Source: Lachnoclostridium sp. UBA1781 | GTDB taxonomy: Bacteria; Bacillota; Clostridia; Lachnospirales; Lachnospiraceae | Length of the DNA: 19,940 bases | Direction of reading: 5' to 3' | Assembly: GCA_002315495.1 (NCBI GenBank) | Contig: DCGJ01000089.1 | Coordinates: 1-19,940, forward strand | Shown: piece after piece, positions 17,355-19,940 of the stretch | How the letters are laid out: every line of letters starts with the position of its first letter | Position numbering within the stretch: position 1 is the first letter of the stretch | Notes under the pieces: model-generated | Databases searched by the model: none | What the model was told of the DNA's origin: nothing | Seen by the model: only the letters and a program-made list of their open reading frames with translations | Program-made: the position numbers and the translations under genes

Positions 17355-17394
17355 AAGTATTATACTTTCTAATGCGTGACAAAGGTATGACAAA
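17355..17394 (-). promoter_or_regulatory. Candidate promoter and operator of the virD4 operon
   Basis: On the minus strand a perfect TATAAT (17359-17364) sits inside a 13-bp palindrome AAGTAT-A-ATACTT (17355-17367). Just upstream are two direct copies of TTTGTCA (17388-17394 and 17377-17383) spaced 11 bp apart, about one helical turn. No -35 box with a good 16-18 bp spacing is seen (TTGTCA is at 12 or 23 bp), which fits a promoter needing an activator. The predicted leader is about 120 nt. A regulator binding the direct repeats is inference. Confidence 0.45.
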
Positions 17395-17399
17395 TAAAT

Positions 17400-17421
17400 G
17401 TGGCCTGCCGAAGCAGGCCAC
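17400..17421 (-). terminator. Hairpin terminator after the 399-residue coiled-coil gene
   Basis: On the minus strand, GTGGCCTGC and GCAGGCCAC form a perfect 9-bp stem closed by a very stable C-UUCG-G tetraloop, 11 bases after the stop codon. The following sequence is ATTTATTT rather than a pure U-run, so termination may be partial and some readthrough into virD4 is possible. Confidence 0.75.
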
Positions 17422-17432
17422 AGAGTCGACTA

Positions 17433-18632
17433 CTAAATCCCCAAACTATCAATCTCATTGATCTGCTTATCAAGCTTGTCCGAGTTGGTGTTAATCATGT
17501 TATTCGCATCCGAGTTGGTATTAATCTCATCAACCTTGTTAATATCATTCACAATCTTATTGCCCTTGATTTCTTCCGGTGCCTTCTGCTCCTGCTTGGC
17601 AGTCATCTTCTTCCAGGTGTCAGACAAAAGTGGAACATTGGAGATTTCGCGAACGGTATCCATCAATTCCTTTGCCAACTCCATTCTCTTTCTACGAACC
17701 GAACCACTCTTCTTATGTTCCCTACAACGCGTATCATATGCATCCTTTGCATAAGCGACACCGGAAATAAGATATACAAGCTTTTCGGCATTTGTCTCAT
17801 TTATACCATTTTTCAAAAGCTCATTACCAAGCGCTTCTGTGCTCTTACGCAGCTGGTCGAACTCCTCGGATTGTGAAGTAAACATGCTGGCATTGGTTTC
17901 TGCCATATCATCGGAAAGATCACTCAGCTTGTTCGTCAACTTCATAATGTCAAGACTCTCCCCAACCTGCTTGACCGCTGCCAGCAGCTCCTTATCGCTT
18001 TTCAGACCGGTCCCATTCTTTTTCAGCTCTGCCTTCTTCTTCGCAATATCGGCCAGGCGCTTCTCCTCTTCCTTCTGCGCCTGCTTCTTCTCATCCTCAG
18101 CCACAATATCGGAAAGCTTCTTTGCTGCCTCACATTCCTGAGAAAGCGGCTTCAGTCCCTCAGCCTTCATGTATTTGTCGCAATTCTCAATCTGCTTCAC
18201 GAAATTCTCCAGGCCCTTTTGTGCATTGTCCAAATGCTGATTAAGGACCTCATACATCTCCGCCGTGGTTTCATCAAATGCGAAGCTCATCTCCGCATCG
18301 GTTAAGAACTTTTTACCGATTGCAATACCCTTCTGCCAATTTTCCAGAAGTGTTTCGTTATATCTGCTCTTTGCAAAGTAATCCTTCCCGTCTTCGGATG
18401 TCTCGGCCCTCTGCATGCTTACGTTAAGAAGACGCATATATGCTGACATCTGAACAAGGCTACTCCAGATTGCCTTCTCGTGCTCTTCCAGTTCCGGATT
18501 CTCATACTTTTCAGAAATCTTCTCCTGCGTATAAAATGTCGTCGATGCATTCATTAACTGCGTGAGAATTTCTCCCAACGTGGTAACTTCCTTCTTTTCG
18601 TCCTTCTTTACTTCTTCCTTTGGATCTGCCAT
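17433..18632 (-). CDS. Charged helical protein with the shared NAS-FT-QS module
   Basis: A 399-residue cytoplasmic protein of no recognised family, without a signal peptide or membrane helix. It starts with a charged KEEVKKDEKKEV segment, then a helical region (about 20-170). A strongly charged coiled coil (180-205) is followed by a module at about 242-332 (signature AETNASMFTSQSEEF, then LGNELL, NAEKLVYLISGV and a basic RRKRMELAKEL end). That module is clearly related to the one in the next gene upstream (19011-19352). The C-terminus is Asn/Asp rich with a repeated INTNSD motif (370-375 and 380-385). The start has an AGGAG site 9 bases upstream. The gene has its own upstream control region and a hairpin terminator, so it is probably transcribed separately from virD4. 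Its location next to virD4 suggests an accessory role in transfer or element maintenance; this is inference only. Confidence 0.85.
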   Translation of the reverse strand: MADPKEEVKKDEKKEVTTLGEILTQLMNASTTFYTQEKISEKYENPELEEHEKAIWSSLVQMSAYMRLLNVSMQRAETSEDGKDYFAKSRYNETLLENWQKGIAIGKKFLTDAEMSFAFDETTAEMYEVLNQHLDNAQKGLENFVKQIENCDKYMKAEGLKPLSQECEAAKKLSDIVAEDEKKQAQKEEEKRLADIAKKKAELKKNGTGLKSDKELLAAVKQVGESLDIMKLTNKLSDLSDDMAETNASMFTSQSEEFDQLRKSTEALGNELLKNGINETNAEKLVYLISGVAYAKDAYDTRCREHKKSGSVRRKRMELAKELMDTVREISNVPLLSDTWKKMTAKQEQKAPEEIKGNKIVNDINKVDEINTNSDANNMINTNSDKLDKQINEIDSLGI

Positions 18633-18720
18633 TTTTTTAATCTCCTTTGTTTTTTGGCTCTCGGCCTTTATTTGTGGACCTCTTGTCCTCTCTGATAAAC
18701 CAAGGATACCCCCCGTCTCT

Positions 18721-18739
18721 TAATCCACAATGGGGATAA
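18721..18739. repeat. Pair of inverted DnaA-box-like 9-mers
   Basis: TAATCCACA (18721-18729) and, on the other strand, TTATCCCCA (complement of 18731-18739) face each other across one base. Each differs from the TTATCCACA consensus at one position. They may be DnaA sites or the arms of an imperfect operator; no AT-rich unwinding element or rep gene is nearby, so an origin is not claimed. Confidence 0.35.
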
Positions 18740-18741
18740 CC

Positions 18742-18756
18742 TTAAGATACTCTTAA
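18742..18756. repeat. Perfect inverted repeat TTAAGA-TAC-TCTTAA
   Basis: Six-base arms with a 3-base centre, lying about 12-30 bases downstream of the -10-like TATAAA of the 399-residue protein gene, where a repressor would block transcription. Operator function is inferred from position and symmetry only. Confidence 0.5.
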
Positions 18757-18833
18757 TTTCCTGCAGCTTTTATACATTTGGTGCAAGATTCGGTTGCTCC
18801 CACAGGGCATCTGTGATATGGTTCGCAATTATG

Positions 18834-18868
18834 AAAAACAAGCCTCGGGGTTCCGGAGGCTTGTTTTT
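18834..18868 (-). terminator. Strong intrinsic terminator, probably bidirectional
   Basis: A perfect 13-bp stem (AAAAACAAGCCTC with GAGGCTTGTTTTT) around a 9-base loop lies about 30 bases after the stop codon of the rightmost gene. On the minus strand it ends in TTTTT, and the A-run on the other side makes it able to act in both directions. It separates the rightmost gene from the next one. Confidence 0.9.
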
Positions 18869-18899
18869 CGGAGATTAAAACAATTATGTCTAATTAGCG

Positions 18900-19940
18900 T
18901 TAAAACATCGGATCCAACATGTGGATGTTCTTCTCATTCGCAACGTCCTTCAAAATCTTCAGGGTGTCCTGGGATTGGGCCATACGATTTGTCTTAAGTG
19001 CAAGCTCCACATCGAGGTCATTCAGATCAATAATGCACTGCTCCATTTCCTGCGTAAGCTTCACTCTTTCGCTGCGAACCGGGTCTTTTTTAAGCTGCGC
19101 ACCACGATATTTCTTAATATCGCCATCTTTTTCCGGATCATAGCCTTTTTCGGTCTTTCTTATAACATGTTTCATATACTCCTTCTCCCCTTTATTTACT
19201 GCAACCATGAGAGTGGCGATTCTTTCTTTGTTATCCTTGGTCAGCATTCCCTTGCTCATTTCAAATGCTTCATCCAGACGACCGATCGTATTACGAAGAT
19301 CGCGGAACTGGTTGGACTGTTTGGTGAACAGACTGGCGTTCGTATCAGCCATCTTGTTCTTGATTCTTCTGATCTTTCTCCAAATTTCGTTCGCATTTTC
19401 TCTGTCGCCCATGGCACTGTGCTTTTCCCAGAATTTGTTCTCCGCGTCACTCATATATCGGTTATTATCATACTTTACATCACCGATGATATTATTCTTA
19501 TCATGCGTTTTCAGATATTTGGCCTTATTCTCCTTTACAAGTGTCATTTCGGACAATTCCATTTTAATCGTATCAAGGGCTTTTTTTACAAGTCCCTTAC
19601 GGATTTTCTGATTTGCGGCACTTTCCGGATTCTTCTCGCTTGCCTTCTTGTACTCCTCGGCAAAGCACTCAATTCCTGCAATCATCTCGGCAATACGTGG
19701 AGCATTTTCCTCATTCACAACGCCCTTGGATGCTTTCAACTCATTATTCAAGCGACAGAAGGTCTTCTGAAACTGGGTGTACATCTCCAGCTTGTCTTCC
19801 GGATAATTAATGTCATTTCCCTCGAGATTCTGAGCGATTGCTTCGAAGAACACCAGCTTCTCAGGAAGGGCTGCCGCATATTTCTCCTGCTGTGCCTTCT
19901 CCTCACGCTTCTCCCGCTCTTTCTCCTGTGCCTTCTGAAG
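18900..19940 (-). CDS. Charged helical protein with two NAS-FT-QS-type repeats (start outside window)
   Basis: The reading frame is open through the right edge of the window, so the true start lies beyond it; at least 346 residues are visible. The outermost part (LQKAQEKEREKREEKAQQ) is a Lys/Glu/Gln coiled coil. Counting from the internal GTG at 19851-19853, a first module lies at about residues 27-100 (QF, then LNNELKASKG, then NAPRIAEMIAGI, then EEYKKA) and a second at about 168-281 (ADTNASLFTKQSNQF, then LDEAFEMSKG, NKERIATLMVAV, KEYMKH). The two are related to each other, and the second is related to the module in the following gene. The protein is helical and charged, has no membrane helix, and ends HMLDPMF. 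I recognise no family. It is closed by a strong terminator about 30 bases after the stop, so it belongs to an upstream transcription unit not shown here. Confidence 0.85.
   Translation of the reverse strand, partial: LQKAQEKEREKREEKAQQEKYAAALPEKLVFFEAIAQNLEGNDINYPEDKLEMYTQFQKTFCRLNNELKASKGVVNEENAPRIAEMIAGIECFAEEYKKASEKNPESAANQKIRKGLVKKALDTIKMELSEMTLVKENKAKYLKTHDKNNIIGDVKYDNNRYMSDAENKFWEKHSAMGDRENANEIWRKIRRIKNKMADTNASLFTKQSNQFRDLRNTIGRLDEAFEMSKGMLTKDNKERIATLMVAVNKGEKEYMKHVIRKTEKGYDPEKDGDIKKYRGAQLKKDPVRSERVKLTQEMEQCIIDLNDLDVELALKTNRMAQSQDTLKILKDVANEKNIHMLDPMF

Larger units (their letters stand above)
18633..18833 (-). promoter_or_regulatory. Control region between the two NAS-FT-QS genes
   Basis: This gap holds several signals but no gene. 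On the minus strand, TGTATAAAAG gives a -10-like TATAAA at 18768-18773 without a good -35 box. Just downstream is a perfect inverted repeat TTAAGA-TAC-TCTTAA (18742-18756), a plausible operator at the transcription start. Then come two inverted DnaA-box-like 9-mers (18721-18739). A leader of about 120 nt leads to the AGGAG site at 18642-18646. Confidence 0.4.

Overview
The window is part of a type IV secretion (T4SS) gene cluster of the kind carried by conjugative plasmids or integrative conjugative elements (ICEs) of Gram-positive bacteria. Every convincing gene lies on the minus strand, so the cluster reads from right to left. Signs of a Clostridia-like Firmicute (perhaps Lachnospiraceae; this is inference) are strong AGGAGG-type ribosome binding sites, intermediate GC, a VirB3/PrgI-like plus VirB4 plus TrbL/VirB6-like plus VirD4 gene set, and Gram-positive style signal peptides. 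No relaxase, integrase, replication protein, cargo or resistance gene is present, so plasmid versus ICE cannot be decided here.

Right part (about 17.4-19.94 kb): two charged, helix-rich cytoplasmic proteins of unknown function, separated by a strong terminator and a 267-bp control region. They share a repeat module (signature NAS-L/M-FT-x-QS). The first also holds a second, more diverged copy, so the window has three copies in two genes. The first gene runs off the right edge.

Middle (about 8.1-17.4 kb): a second control region (terminator, candidate promoter, repeats) precedes a tightly packed run: VirD4 coupling ATPase, a signal-peptide-bearing membrane-anchored surface protein, a VirB6/TrbL-like channel protein with a long Gly/Gln/Asn tail, and a VirB4 ATPase. 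The VirB4 carries a VirB3/PrgI-like membrane segment fused to its N-terminus and an unusually long, Asp/Glu-rich C-terminal extension. Next comes a single-domain STAS (anti-sigma-factor-antagonist type) protein whose start overlaps the virB4 end by 20 bp.

Left part (1-8.06 kb): a giant (about 1,900 residue) secreted beta-rich protein with a Thr/Glu/Pro spacer near its end and no visible wall anchor, a 589-residue largely disordered coiled-coil protein, and a VirB2-like T4SS pilin whose stop codon is the first three bases of the window.

Working model: VirD4 and VirB4 power the machine, VirB6 and the VirB3-like segment build the inner-membrane channel, the small pilin forms the extracellular filament or channel, and the two exported proteins act at the cell surface, perhaps in mating-pair contact. 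The STAS protein suggests that a partner-switching type of control reaches this operon. The STAS gene, the giant exported protein, the acidic VirB4 tail and the shared-repeat gene pair are not part of the standard Tn1549-like layout and are the most interesting parts.
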